Positions 33,287 to 41,843 of a DNA stretch of 64,000 bases are shown one piece after another. The notes below the pieces were generated by a model. The model did not search any database. It was not told where the DNA came from and saw only the letters and a program-made list of their open reading frames with translations. Each line of letters opens with the position of its first letter. The first letter of the stretch is position 1. The DNA comes from Hominisplanchenecus_A murintestinalis (GTDB lineage Bacteria; Bacillota; Clostridia; Lachnospirales; Lachnospiraceae), in NCBI RefSeq assembly GCF_943193015.1, contig NZ_CALPCM010000010.1, positions 33,353 through 97,352 of the forward strand, in the 5' to 3' direction. The translations under genes were made by a program, and so were the position numbers.

Positions 33287-33315
33287 TTGGTATTTTGAGA
33301 ATTTTATGGTATGCT
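33287..33315 (+). promoter_or_regulatory. Candidate promoter of the DAHP synthase gene
   Basis: TTGGTA (33287-33292), 17 bp, TATGCT (33310-33315). It is back to back with the minus-strand promoter, 12 bp apart. No T-box or riboswitch is seen in the short leader. Confidence 0.45.
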
Positions 33316-33347
33316 GAATAATAACGGAAAAATGAGGAGGAAATATT

Positions 33348-34391
33348 ATGAGCTTTGAATTTATAGGAAAGCTGCCGACTCCGGCAGAAGTAAAGGAAAT
33401 GTATCCGGTTACAGAGAGGGTTCGGAAAATAAAGGAAGAGAAGGACGCGATGATCCGAAAAGTATTTACCGGGGAATCCGAAAAGTTTCTGGTTATCATA
33501 GGCCCGTGCTCTGCGGATAATGAAGAAGCGGTGTGCGATTATATCGGGCGTCTCGCAAAAGTCCAGGATAAGGTGGGGGACAGGCTGATACTGATTCCAC
33601 GTATTTATACAAATAAGCCGCGGACTACGGGGGAGGGGTATAAAGGAATGCTTCATCAGCCGGATCCGGAAAAGAAGCCGGACTTGCTTGCCGGGCTGAT
33701 TGCTATCCGTAAGCTCCATATCCGTGCAATTGAGGAGTCGGGGCTGACAGCGGCGGATGAGATGCTTTATCCGGAAAATTGGAGATACTTTTCGGACATC
33801 CTGTCTTATGTGGCCATCGGTGCGCGCTCGGTAGAGGATCAGCAGCACCGTTTGACAGTTAGCGGTATGGATGTTCCGGCAGGAATGAAGAACCCGACCA
33901 GCGGCGATTTGACGGTTATGATGAATTCAGTGGTAGCGGCCCAGGGCGGGCATACGTTCATCTATCGGGGCTGGGAAGTGAAAACCACGGGAAATGAGCT
34001 GGCGCATACGATTTTGAGAGGTGCAGTGAATAAGCGCGGAAATACGATTCCCAATTATCACTATGAGGACTTGAATTTGTTGCTGAAAATGTATGATGAA
34101 AGGGATTTGAAATATCCCGCGGCTATTGTGGATGCGAATCATTCTAATTCGGGTAAACAGTATGCGGAACAGATTCGGATTGTGAAAGAGGTGCTTCACA
34201 GCAGAAATTTGAATCCTGGGATTAGGGAGCTGGTAAAGGGCGTGATGATTGAGAGCTATATTGAACCGGGATGCCAGAAAATCGGGCAGGGAAATCATGT
34301 GTACGGCAAATCAATTACCGATCCCTGCCTGGGCTGGGACGAGTCGGAAGAGCTGATTTATACGATTTATAAAAGGTGTGGGGAGGCATAG
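33348..34391 (+). CDS. 3-deoxy-7-phosphoheptulonate (DAHP) synthase, class I
   Basis: A 347-residue enzyme that condenses PEP and erythrose 4-phosphate, first step of the shikimate pathway. It is of the AroF/AroG/AroH type: IIGPCSADNEEAVCDY, PRTTGEGYKGMLHQPD, GARSVEDQQHR, PNYHYEDLN and IVDANHSNSGKQ. The metal and substrate residues Cys, His and Asp of those motifs are in place. No other shikimate gene is adjacent. GAGGAGG precedes the ATG. Which aromatic amino acid inhibits it cannot be told. Confidence 0.95.
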   Translation: MSFEFIGKLPTPAEVKEMYPVTERVRKIKEEKDAMIRKVFTGESEKFLVIIGPCSADNEEAVCDYIGRLAKVQDKVGDRLILIPRIYTNKPRTTGEGYKGMLHQPDPEKKPDLLAGLIAIRKLHIRAIEESGLTAADEMLYPENWRYFSDILSYVAIGARSVEDQQHRLTVSGMDVPAGMKNPTSGDLTVMMNSVVAAQGGHTFIYRGWEVKTTGNELAHTILRGAVNKRGNTIPNYHYEDLNLLLKMYDERDLKYPAAIVDANHSNSGKQYAEQIRIVKEVLHSRNLNPGIRELVKGVMIESYIEPGCQKIGQGNHVYGKSITDPCLGWDESEELIYTIYKRCGEA

Positions 34392-34445
34392 AAACAGAAG
34401 ACAAAACAGAGTAGATGAACCGTTAGTGAGACAGGGGGGATTTGG

Positions 34446-36125
34446 ATGGAAGTAAAAATGGTGCTGCTGGTAATTCTGGCCCTGGCGGCGTTTGCGGCAT
34501 TTTGTGTGTACCAGAACCGGAAGCGCAGGGCGGAGATAATGGCAAAAATCAGGAGAACCTGGGGGGAGCGTCCGGTCAGGCAATATACAGGGGCAGAATT
34601 TGATGCTATCGGACGATATTTTGAGAAAAAAGGCAGGGAAGGCAGCTATATAGACGATATTACCTGGAACGACTTGGATATGGATACGATTTTTATGCTG
34701 CTGAATCATACATGGTCCTGCATTGGAGAGAGCTATCTTTATTTTCTGCTGCGCAGACTTTCCTTTTCAACAGAAGAGCTGGAAGAGCGGGAACGGATTG
34801 TACGGTATTTTGCAGAGCATGGCAGTGAACGGGAACAGATGGAATATTTTTTTGCAAAAATCGGAAAGACGGGAGCGCGTTCGATTTTTGATTATATTTA
34901 TAATCTCGCGGACTATGAGGAGGACTCTAAGACGGTTCACTATCTGGGGATTGGAGCGTTCCTGTTCTCGCTGGCAGCGCTGGCTGCCGCACCGGCAGTT
35001 GGCATTATCATGCTGGTGGCTTCGGTGAGCTTTTGCTGGGCAACATATTCTGCAAGACGCAGAAAAATAGAGCCGTATGTAATGTCATGCAAGTGCCTGT
35101 TGGAAATGCTGCGGGCGGCGGACGAGCTTCAGAAGGTGAAGCTTCCGGCTATACAGGAATACCAGGAAAATATCGCGAAAGCACGAAAACGTTTTGATAA
35201 GTTTAAAAGAAATTCATTCTTTGTGCTGGCTGGCGCTTCCACGTCAGCGGGCGGAGGGATTGAAGAATCGCTTGCCTTGTATATTAATTTTACTTTTCAT
35301 ATTGATCTGATTCAGTTTGGCACGCTGGTACGGGAGCTGAAGGAAAATATGGATGCATTTGAGAGCCTGACAGAAAATATCGGGCGGCTGGAAAGCGCGG
35401 TTGCGATAGCTTCATTCCGGGAAATGATGGAAGAGTGGAGCGTGCCGGAGCTGGAGCGAACGTCATCGGTTTATCTGCGGACAGAAAATGTTTACCATCC
35501 GATGATAGATGAGCCGGTGAAAAATTCCATTTCTGTAGAACGGGGCGTGCTGCTTACCGGCTCTAATGCTTCAGGAAAATCTACATTCCTGAAAACAATT
35601 GCGATTAATGCGCTGTTGGCGCAGACGATACACACGGTGCTGGCGGATTCCTGGAAGAGTAATTTCTGCCAGATTTATTCTTCCATGGCACTGCGTGACG
35701 ATTTAATGAGCCAGGAGAGCTATTATATTGTAGAGATTAAGTCTTTAAAGAGGATTTTAGACCATATGGAGGATGAAATGCCTCTGCTGTGTTTCGTGGA
35801 TGAGGTGCTTCGGGGAACGAATACGGTAGAGCGTATTGCAGCATCCGCTCAGATTTTAAGGGGCATGGATAGGGAGAATGTGATGTGTTTTGCGGCGACT
35901 CACGATATAGAGCTGACATATATGCTGGAAAAACAATATGAAAATTTCCATTTTCAGGAAGAAGTAAAGGAAAATGATATTTTGTTTAATTACTGTCTTT
36001 ATGAAGGGAGAGCAACGTCACGGAATGCAATCCGCCTGCTGAGTATTATAGGTTATGACACTGAGATTATCGAGGCAGCCGAAGCTTCAGCGGAGAGGTT
36101 TATGGAGTCCGGGGAGTGGGTATGA
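34446..36125 (+). CDS. Membrane-anchored MutS-like ATPase
   Basis: A 559-residue protein whose C-terminal half is a MutS-type ABC ATPase: Walker A LLTGSNASGKSTFLKT (about 370-385), MALRDDLMSQESYY, Walker B LLCFVDEVLRGTNTVER and the switch AATHDIELTY. The MutS mismatch-binding domain I and connector are missing; the N-terminus has one hydrophobic helix (about 4-20) and a hairpin of two (about 172-205), so it is probably membrane bound. It lacks the Smr domain of MutS2. A MutSd core-like helical region (about 215-345) is present. Role unknown; mismatch repair as such is unlikely. The last codons run into a decayed SGNH gene. Confidence 0.85.
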   Translation: MEVKMVLLVILALAAFAAFCVYQNRKRRAEIMAKIRRTWGERPVRQYTGAEFDAIGRYFEKKGREGSYIDDITWNDLDMDTIFMLLNHTWSCIGESYLYFLLRRLSFSTEELEERERIVRYFAEHGSEREQMEYFFAKIGKTGARSIFDYIYNLADYEEDSKTVHYLGIGAFLFSLAALAAAPAVGIIMLVASVSFCWATYSARRRKIEPYVMSCKCLLEMLRAADELQKVKLPAIQEYQENIAKARKRFDKFKRNSFFVLAGASTSAGGGIEESLALYINFTFHIDLIQFGTLVRELKENMDAFESLTENIGRLESAVAIASFREMMEEWSVPELERTSSVYLRTENVYHPMIDEPVKNSISVERGVLLTGSNASGKSTFLKTIAINALLAQTIHTVLADSWKSNFCQIYSSMALRDDLMSQESYYIVEIKSLKRILDHMEDEMPLLCFVDEVLRGTNTVERIAASAQILRGMDRENVMCFAATHDIELTYMLEKQYENFHFQEEVKENDILFNYCLYEGRATSRNAIRLLSIIGYDTEIIEAAEASAERFMESGEWV

Positions 36126-36352
36126 GGTTAGGAACTATGGAAAGAGCAGTTATACGCTTATGAAAAGCGGCGACCGTTCTTATTGGAATCTTTCCGAATA
36201 TGCAAAACGCACCAAATTGGACAACAAAAAATGGCGTTTCGCCTCAGGAAGCGTTTCTTTCTGATATGAAAGAGATGATTGAGAGTTATCAGAACCTGGA
36301 GTCTCGCCCAGTGGTGTATGTAGGGCTGTCTCCGCGTTTGACAGTAGAATAA
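36118..36352 (+). pseudogene. Remnant of an SGNH/GDSL acetylesterase-like gene
   Basis: Two fragments in different frames resemble consecutive parts of a carbohydrate esterase of the SGNH type. From 36118, GYEVRNYGKSSYTLMKSGD and SYWNLSEYAK recall the family block YEVRNFG..G.T.L.KGD..YWN. From 36200, QNAPNW, then FLSDMKEMIESYQNLESRP and VVYVGLSP recall the later blocks K.QNW, F..DY..MI..Y and VY...P. The part between them, with the GTND block, is lost or scrambled. No start codon or binding site is present, and the gene's beginning and end are missing. A further open stretch to a TAG at 36441 (GYILQMKSEGKYRKIAVKKK) is not recognised. Confidence 0.6.
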
Positions 36353-36455
36353 AAGCGGATGGATATATCCTGCAAATGAAGTCTGAGGGGAAATACCGGA
36401 AGATTGCGGTAAAAAAGAAGCCGCCGGGAGAGGGCGCATAGAGAGAGGAGCATTT

Positions 36456-36929
36456 ATGCAGGTACAGATATATACAGACGGTTCTGCACGGGGAAACCCG
36501 GATGGCCCGGGAGGGTATGGAACTGTGTTACATTATACAGATGCAAAGGGGGAGCTTCATGTGCGCGAGTACAGCCAGGGTTATGTAAGGACGACAAATA
36601 ACCGGATGGAGCTGATGGCTGCTATCGTGGGGCTGGAGGCATTGAACAGGCCGTGTGAGGTGGAGTTGTATTCAGATTCGCAGTACCTGGTGAATGCGTT
36701 TAACCAGCGCTGGATAGAAAACTGGCAGAAAAAGAACTGGAAGCGTGGGAAAAATGAGCCGGTAAAAAATGTAGACCTTTGGAAGAGGCTGCTGGCGGCG
36801 AAAGCGCCTCACAATGTGAAGTTTATATGGGTTAGGGGGCATAATGGGCATCCGCAGAATGAGAGGTGCGACGCATTGGCTACCGCAGCGGCTGACGGGA
36901 CAGGGCTTATCGTGGACGAAGGCTGCTAG
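36456..36929 (+). CDS. rnhA: Ribonuclease HI
   Basis: A 157-residue RNase H1 that degrades RNA in RNA-DNA hybrids. All four catalytic acids are visible: Asp8 in YTDGSARGNPDGPGGYG, Glu52 in NRMELMAAI, Asp74 in YSDSQYL and Asp near 138 in NERCDALA; HNGHPQNE carries the flexible-loop His. Length is typical of the E. coli-type enzyme without an N-terminal hybrid-binding domain. AGAGAGGAG precedes the ATG. Confidence 0.96.
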   Translation: MQVQIYTDGSARGNPDGPGGYGTVLHYTDAKGELHVREYSQGYVRTTNNRMELMAAIVGLEALNRPCEVELYSDSQYLVNAFNQRWIENWQKKNWKRGKNEPVKNVDLWKRLLAAKAPHNVKFIWVRGHNGHPQNERCDALATAAADGTGLIVDEGC

Positions 36930-37049
36930 ATAAGGATGGAATATATCCCGGCCTTCTGAAGAAAGCCATATGCCGAAATTTGTACCGCGCACTTGAAATA
37001 GAAAATTTCGTGTGCTATATTTAATCTCAGTACGTAAGGAGATAATGAG

Positions 37050-38276
37050 ATGAAAATTTATGAAGAACTGGTAGCGCGTGGGTTGATTGCCCAGGTGACA
37101 AATGAACAGGAAATCCGTGAAATGGTAAATAATGGCAAGGCGACATTTTATATCGGCTTTGACCCAACGGCAGACAGCCTGCACGTAGGGCATTTTATGG
37201 CGCTGTGTCTGATGAAACGTCTGCAGATGGCGGGAAACAGGCCGATTGCGCTGATTGGCGGCGGAACGGGGATGATTGGCGACCCATCGGGAAGGTCAGA
37301 TATGCGCCAGATGATGACGACAGAAACCATTCAGCATAACTGCGACTGTTTTAAGGAGCAGATGAGCAAATTTATTGATTTTGGCGAAGGCAAGGCGCTG
37401 ATGGTGAACAATGCAGAATGGCTGACAGGATTGAATTATATTGAGTTCATCCGGGAGGTTGGACCGCATTTTTCCGTAAACAATATGCTGCGGGCCGAGT
37501 GCTATAAGCAAAGGATGGAAAAAGGGTTAAGTTTCCTTGAGTTTAACTATATGATTATGCAGAGCTATGATTTCTACGAGTTGTATCAGCGGTATGGCTG
37601 CAATATGCAGTTCGGAGGAGACGATCAGTGGAGTAATATGCTGGGCGGTACAGAGCTCATCCGCAGGAAACTGGGGAAGGATGCGCATGCCATGACGATT
37701 ACCCTGCTTTTGAATTCTGAAGGCAAGAAGATGGGCAAGACCCAGTCAGGGGCTGTATGGCTTGATCCGGACAAGACGTCTCCCTATGAGTTTTACCAGT
37801 ACTGGAGGAATGTGGCGGATGCCGATGTGCTGAAATGTATCCGTATGCTGACGTTCCTGCCGTTGGAGGAAATCGACGCTATGGACGGCTGGGAAGGAAG
37901 CGAGCTGAATAAGGCGAAGGAAATCCTGGCTTATGAGCTGACGAAGCTGGTACATGGCGAGGAGGAAGCGAAGAAAGCTGACGAGGCGGCAAAGGCTATT
38001 TTCATCGGAGGCGGAAAGAGCCAGAATATGCCTACTACCACTTATGCAAAAGAAGAGCTGGATGCAGGTAAAGATTTAATTACGCTGCTGGTGGATACGG
38101 GGCTGGCGAAGAACCGTTCCGAGGCGAGAAGGCTGATTCAGCAGGGCGGCGTTAGTGTGAATGACGAAAAAGTTACAGATTTTTCCAGAGTATTTACCAG
38201 TGCGGACTTTGACGAGGACGCCGCACTTGTGATAAAGAAAGGCAAAAAAGGATATCATCAGGTGAAAGCTGAGTAG
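37050..38276 (+). CDS. tyrS: Tyrosyl-tRNA synthetase
   Basis: A 408-residue class I synthetase that charges tRNA-Tyr. The HIGH motif is HVGHFM (about residue 46), with FYIGFDPTADSLHVGH; NYMIMQSYDFYEL and GGDDQWSNM bind tyrosine; the KMSKS equivalent is KMGKTQSG (about 230). An S4 RNA-binding domain ends the protein (NRSEARRLIQQGGVSVND). The 120-bp gap before it has the inverted repeat CGAAATTT/AAATTTCG (36974-36981, 37003-37010) but no T-box. AAGGAG precedes the ATG. It clusters with alaS. Confidence 0.97.
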   Translation: MKIYEELVARGLIAQVTNEQEIREMVNNGKATFYIGFDPTADSLHVGHFMALCLMKRLQMAGNRPIALIGGGTGMIGDPSGRSDMRQMMTTETIQHNCDCFKEQMSKFIDFGEGKALMVNNAEWLTGLNYIEFIREVGPHFSVNNMLRAECYKQRMEKGLSFLEFNYMIMQSYDFYELYQRYGCNMQFGGDDQWSNMLGGTELIRRKLGKDAHAMTITLLLNSEGKKMGKTQSGAVWLDPDKTSPYEFYQYWRNVADADVLKCIRMLTFLPLEEIDAMDGWEGSELNKAKEILAYELTKLVHGEEEAKKADEAAKAIFIGGGKSQNMPTTTYAKEELDAGKDLITLLVDTGLAKNRSEARRLIQQGGVSVNDEKVTDFSRVFTSADFDEDAALVIKKGKKGYHQVKAE

Positions 38277-38287
38277 GAGGGAAAGAT

Positions 38288-38443
38288 ATGGCATTTTTAG
38301 CAGAATTTATCATTACAGCGGTTAAGATGCTTCTCTTAATCGTAACGGCAGTGGTTGGAATCAAGCTGGGAAAGGTTTTCCGTGACAGGAAGGATGCCAA
38401 GACGGCAGCAGAGGAAACAGCTGCTTTAGATCTTCAGAAATAA
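38288..38443 (+). CDS. Small single-pass membrane protein, 51 residues
   Basis: A short gene between tyrS and alaS. It begins MAFLAEFIITAVKMLLLI, has one hydrophobic helix (about residues 3-25) and a charged C-terminal tail (KVFRDRKDAKTAAEETAA). TAGGAGGGAAAGAT gives a strong binding site eight bases before the ATG at 38288, and the stop at 38441 is followed by the alaS binding site. Size, site strength and tight fit in the operon support that it is real. No family is recognised; a membrane or secretion adaptor role would be guesswork. Confidence 0.72.
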   Translation: MAFLAEFIITAVKMLLLIVTAVVGIKLGKVFRDRKDAKTAAEETAALDLQK

Positions 38444-38464
38444 TAGTGCACAGGAGGAGTTATC

Positions 38465-41104
38465 GTGAAAAAATACGGTGTAAATGAATTGCGCAGAATG
38501 TTCCTGGAATTTTTCGAAAGCAAGGGACATCTTGCGATGAAGAGTTTTTCTCTTGTACCGCATAACGACAAGAGTTTGCTGCTGATTAATTCAGGCATGG
38601 CGCCTTTAAAGCCATATTTTACCGGGGCGGAGATTCCGCCGCGCAGGAGAGTGACTACCTGTCAGAAATGTATCCGTACAGGCGATATTGAAAATGTAGG
38701 AAAGACAGCGCGCCACGGCACATTTTTCGAGATGCTGGGGAACTTCTCCTTTGGGGATTATTTTAAGACAGAGGCGATTAGCTGGACATGGGAATTCCTG
38801 ACGGAAGTGGTTGGACTGGATGCGGACAGACTGTACCCATCCATTTATGAAGAAGACGAGGAAGCGTTTGAGATTTGGAATAAAAAAATAGGGATTGCGC
38901 CGGAGCGTATTTTCCGATTTGGTAAGGGTGATAACTTCTGGGAGCATGGTTCGGGGCCCTGCGGACCGTGTTCGGAAGTTTATTATGACAGAGGGGAAAA
39001 ATACGGATGCGGCAGCCCGGATTGTACAGTAGGCTGTGAATGCGACCGCTATATGGAGGTTTGGAATAACGTATTTACCCAGTTTGATAATGATGGGAAC
39101 GGAAATTATACCGAACTTGAGCAAAAGAATATTGATACCGGAATGGGTCTGGAGCGTCTGGCAGTCGTTGTGCAGGATGTGGATTCCATCTTTGATGTGG
39201 ACACGATAGAGGCTCTGCGGAATAAGGTGTGTGAGTATGCGCATGTTACTTATAAAGAAAATGAAGAAAAAGACGTGTCTATCCGCCTGATTACAGACCA
39301 TATCCGCTCGGCGACTTTCATGATTTCGGATGGAATCATGCCGACGAATGAGGGAAGGGGGTATGTGCTGCGCCGTTTGATCCGCCGCGCCGCACGTCAC
39401 GGAAGGCTTCTGGGCATCCAGGGCGGCTTCCTTTCAGGGCTGAGTGAGACGGTTATCGCGGGTTCGAAAGACGGATATCCGGAGCTGGAGGAGAAGAAAG
39501 AGTTTATCCTGAAGGTATTGGCTCAGGAAGAAGAGAAGTTTAATAAGACCATCGACCAGGGACTGAGCATCCTGGCAGGGATGGAAGCAGATATGGAAAA
39601 GGCGGGCAAAAAAGAACTGGACGGAAAGGATGCATTTATTCTGTATGATACGTATGGCTTCCCGCTGGATTTAACAAAAGAAATTTTGGAAGAGAAGGGA
39701 TACTCCATTGATGAAAGCGGTTTCAAGGCAGCGATGGAGGAACAGAGAAAGAAAGCAAGAAGCGCCCGTGCGACGACAAACTATATGGGCAAGGACGCTA
39801 CGGTTTACGATGAAATCGATGTTTCTGTTACCACGGAATTTGTGGGGTATGACAGGCTGAGCCATGAATCAAAGATTACTGTCCTTACGACAGAAAAGGA
39901 GATTACCGAGGCGCTCTCAGACGGCGATAAAGGGACAGTGCTGGTGGAGCAGACCCCGTTTTATGCAACGATGGGCGGCCAGGAAGGCGATACCGGAGTG
40001 ATCCGTACAACAGAAGGAGAGTTCCGGGTAGAGAGTACTATAAAGCTCATGGGCGGTAAGGTCGGCCATGTCGGATATATGACAAAAGGAATGCTTAAGG
40101 CAGGTGATACTGCAGTTCTGGAAGTGAATGCGGCAGGCAGAAATGCTACCTGTAAGAATCACAGTGCAACCCATCTTCTCCAGAAAGCGTTAAAGACAGT
40201 GTTGGGTTCCCATGTAGAGCAGAAAGGTTCTCTCGTAACACCGAACAGGCTCAGATTTGACTTCGCGCACTTTGCGCCGATGACACAGGAAGAAATCGCG
40301 AAGGCAGAGGAACTGGTAAACCGGGAAATTCAGGCGTCCCTGCCGGTAGTGACGGAGATTATGAACGTAGAGGATGCAAAGAAGAGCGGTGCAATGGCTC
40401 TGTTTGGCGAGAAATATGAGGATGAAGTACGTGTGGTTTCTATGGGGGATTTCTCCAGGGAGCTTTGCGGCGGTACGCATGTGGCAAATACGGGGACGAT
40501 TACTGTATTTAAGATTGTTTCCGAATCCGGCATCGCGGCTGGTGTACGCCGTATTGAGGCTCTGACAGGGGACGGAGTGTTTGTATACTATAAAGAAGCG
40601 GAGCAGAAGCTGGCACAGGCAGCGGCCCTTTTGAAAACAACCCCGAACGAGCTGGCAGATAAGATTTCCCATCTGCAGGCAGAGCTGAAAGCAGCCCAGA
40701 GCGAAAATGAGTCTTTAAAGAGCAAACTGGCGCAGGACGCGCTGGGAGATGTGATGAACCAGGTGCAGGAAGTGAAAGGCGTGAAGCTGCTGGCGGCAAG
40801 CCTGGAGGATGTGGACATGAACGGGCTGCGCGACCTGGGCGACCAGCTAAAAGAAAAACTGGGCGAAGGCGTCGTCGTGCTGGCATCAGCGAAAGGCGGC
40901 AAAGTGAGCCTGCTTGCTATGGCGACAGACGCAGCGCAGAAAGCCGGGGCACATGCCGGAAATCTGATTAAAGGCATGGCGGCAATTGTCGGAGGCGGCG
41001 GAGGCGGCCGTCCGAACATGGCGCAGGCCGGAGGAAAGAACCCGGAGAAGATTGGGGAGGCTTTGGAAGCCGCAGCCGAGATTTTGATGGGGCAGATAAA
41101 ATAA
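38465..41104 (+). CDS. alaS: Alanyl-tRNA synthetase
   Basis: An 879-residue class II synthetase with all domains: aminoacylation core (NELRRMFLEFFESKGH, GMAPLKPYFTG, RTGDIENVGKTARHGTFFEMLGN), editing domain with HSATHLLQKAL and CGGTHVANTG holding the zinc/active-site His and Cys residues, and a C-terminal coiled coil plus DHHA1 domain ending in VGGGGGGRPNMAQAGGK. It deacylates mischarged Ser/Gly-tRNA-Ala. Insertion GCGSPDCTVGCECDRY with four Cys looks like an extra metal site of the core. GTG start with AGGAGGAG upstream. Confidence 0.98.
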   Translation: MKKYGVNELRRMFLEFFESKGHLAMKSFSLVPHNDKSLLLINSGMAPLKPYFTGAEIPPRRRVTTCQKCIRTGDIENVGKTARHGTFFEMLGNFSFGDYFKTEAISWTWEFLTEVVGLDADRLYPSIYEEDEEAFEIWNKKIGIAPERIFRFGKGDNFWEHGSGPCGPCSEVYYDRGEKYGCGSPDCTVGCECDRYMEVWNNVFTQFDNDGNGNYTELEQKNIDTGMGLERLAVVVQDVDSIFDVDTIEALRNKVCEYAHVTYKENEEKDVSIRLITDHIRSATFMISDGIMPTNEGRGYVLRRLIRRAARHGRLLGIQGGFLSGLSETVIAGSKDGYPELEEKKEFILKVLAQEEEKFNKTIDQGLSILAGMEADMEKAGKKELDGKDAFILYDTYGFPLDLTKEILEEKGYSIDESGFKAAMEEQRKKARSARATTNYMGKDATVYDEIDVSVTTEFVGYDRLSHESKITVLTTEKEITEALSDGDKGTVLVEQTPFYATMGGQEGDTGVIRTTEGEFRVESTIKLMGGKVGHVGYMTKGMLKAGDTAVLEVNAAGRNATCKNHSATHLLQKALKTVLGSHVEQKGSLVTPNRLRFDFAHFAPMTQEEIAKAEELVNREIQASLPVVTEIMNVEDAKKSGAMALFGEKYEDEVRVVSMGDFSRELCGGTHVANTGTITVFKIVSESGIAAGVRRIEALTGDGVFVYYKEAEQKLAQAAALLKTTPNELADKISHLQAELKAAQSENESLKSKLAQDALGDVMNQVQEVKGVKLLAASLEDVDMNGLRDLGDQLKEKLGEGVVVLASAKGGKVSLLAMATDAAQKAGAHAGNLIKGMAAIVGGGGGGRPNMAQAGGKNPEKIGEALEAAAEILMGQIK

Positions 41105-41163
41105 AACAGAAATTGATGCTTTGCGCTACGAGTAAAATTTTGTCAGAACAAAATAAATAATCC

Positions 41164-41191
41164 TTGACGTATATGGAAATTATGGTATAAT
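41164..41191 (+). promoter_or_regulatory. rpsU promoter
   Basis: TTGACG (41164-41169) and TATAAT (41186-41191) with a 16-bp spacer, about 80 bp upstream of the start codon. Confidence 0.8.
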
Positions 41192-41219
41192 GAATATCAG
41201 TGCAATAAAAATACCCGTA

Positions 41220-41247
41220 CAGTTGTATTATGCACAATCTACAACTG
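41220..41247 (+). promoter_or_regulatory. Hairpin in the rpsU leader
   Basis: CAGTTGTA (41220-41227) and TACAACTG (41240-41247) form a perfect 8-bp stem with a 12-base loop; it ends exactly where the ribosome binding site GAGGGAGG begins. Such a position suits translational control, possibly by a ribosomal protein, but this is inferred. Confidence 0.55.
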
Positions 41248-41269
41248 GAGGGAGGTTAGGTGTGAGGCT

Positions 41270-41446
41270 ATGTCAAACGTAATCGTTAAAGAGAACGAGA
41301 CTTTGGACAGCGCTTTGCGTCGTTTCAAAAGAAACTGCGCGAAGGCTGGTATTCAGCAGGAGATTCGTAAGAGAGAACATTACGAAAAACCAAGCGTGAG
41401 ACGTAAAAAGAAATCCGAAGCTGCTCGTAAGCGTAAGTATAACTAA
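41270..41446 (+). CDS. rpsU: 30S ribosomal protein S21
   Basis: A 58-residue basic protein, MSNVIVKENETLDSALRRFK at the start, with GIQQEIRKREHYEKPSVRRK and a Lys/Arg-rich end, the standard S21 sequence. S21 helps mRNA base pairing with the 16S 3' end. GAGGGAGG lies 14 bases upstream and a closer GTGAGG may also serve. Own promoter and strong terminator mark it as a single-gene unit. Confidence 0.96.
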   Translation: MSNVIVKENETLDSALRRFKRNCAKAGIQQEIRKREHYEKPSVRRKKKSEAARKRKYN

Positions 41447-41456
41447 TGTGCAGATG

Positions 41457-41486
41457 AAACTCTCCGACATTGAGTCGGGGAGTTTT
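41457..41486 (+). terminator. rpsU terminator
   Basis: AAACTCTCCGAC (41457-41468) and GTCGGGGAGTTTT (41474-41486) pair over 12 bp with one G-U type mismatch and a 5-base loop, ending in a T tract. It is 10 bases after the stop codon. Confidence 0.93.
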
Positions 41487-41730
41487 CTATATGGGTAAGA
41501 ATGGATGGTCTGGAAAGAAAAAATGATGCTGAACTGGTTTGAGAAAAGTAATCGCCAAATATACTACGGTATCCTGATAACCGTCAGCTTCCACATATTT
41601 GTTGTGGCCTTTCAGTAGTTCTTGATGAAAATAATTGTACATCTGTTGTAAATAACTCAGCAAAAGAAGAAAGAGGATGGTATCTGATATACATATCTTT
41701 TTTCTTTGCACTTTATACCGTTATAAGCAG
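41487..41730. other. Gene-free stretch after rpsU
   Basis: No supported gene. The minus strand is open for 74 codons (41711-41487) from a GTG without a binding site; its middle part (YNYFHQELLKGHNKYVEADG) has a protein-like composition and could be the relic of a gene, but no family is recognised. Confidence 0.4.
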
Positions 41731-41757
41731 CTTAAATTTTCTTAATATTTTCTAAGG
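41731..41757 (+). promoter_or_regulatory. Triple direct repeat upstream of the CmpB-type permease gene
   Basis: CTTAAATTTT (41731-41740), CTTAATATTTT (41741-41751) and CTAAGG (41752-41757) repeat a CTTAA-like half-site at 10-11-bp steps, the layout used by OmpR-family regulators. A weak -10 TAGGAT lies at 41785-41790 with no clear -35, as expected for an activated promoter. Regulator identity is unknown. Confidence 0.45.
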
Positions 41758-41843
41758 GAAGTAGTCAAACAATCAAATTTGTGATAGGATGTTTACGATT
41801 ATACAGACACAAGATAAGCTTTGCTTTAGGAGAGGTAAGTAAT

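Noticed and set aside
36930..37049. T-box riboswitch before tyrS
   Set aside because: The gap is too short, and no T-box sequence or antiterminator could be found; the same holds for alaS with a 21-base gap.
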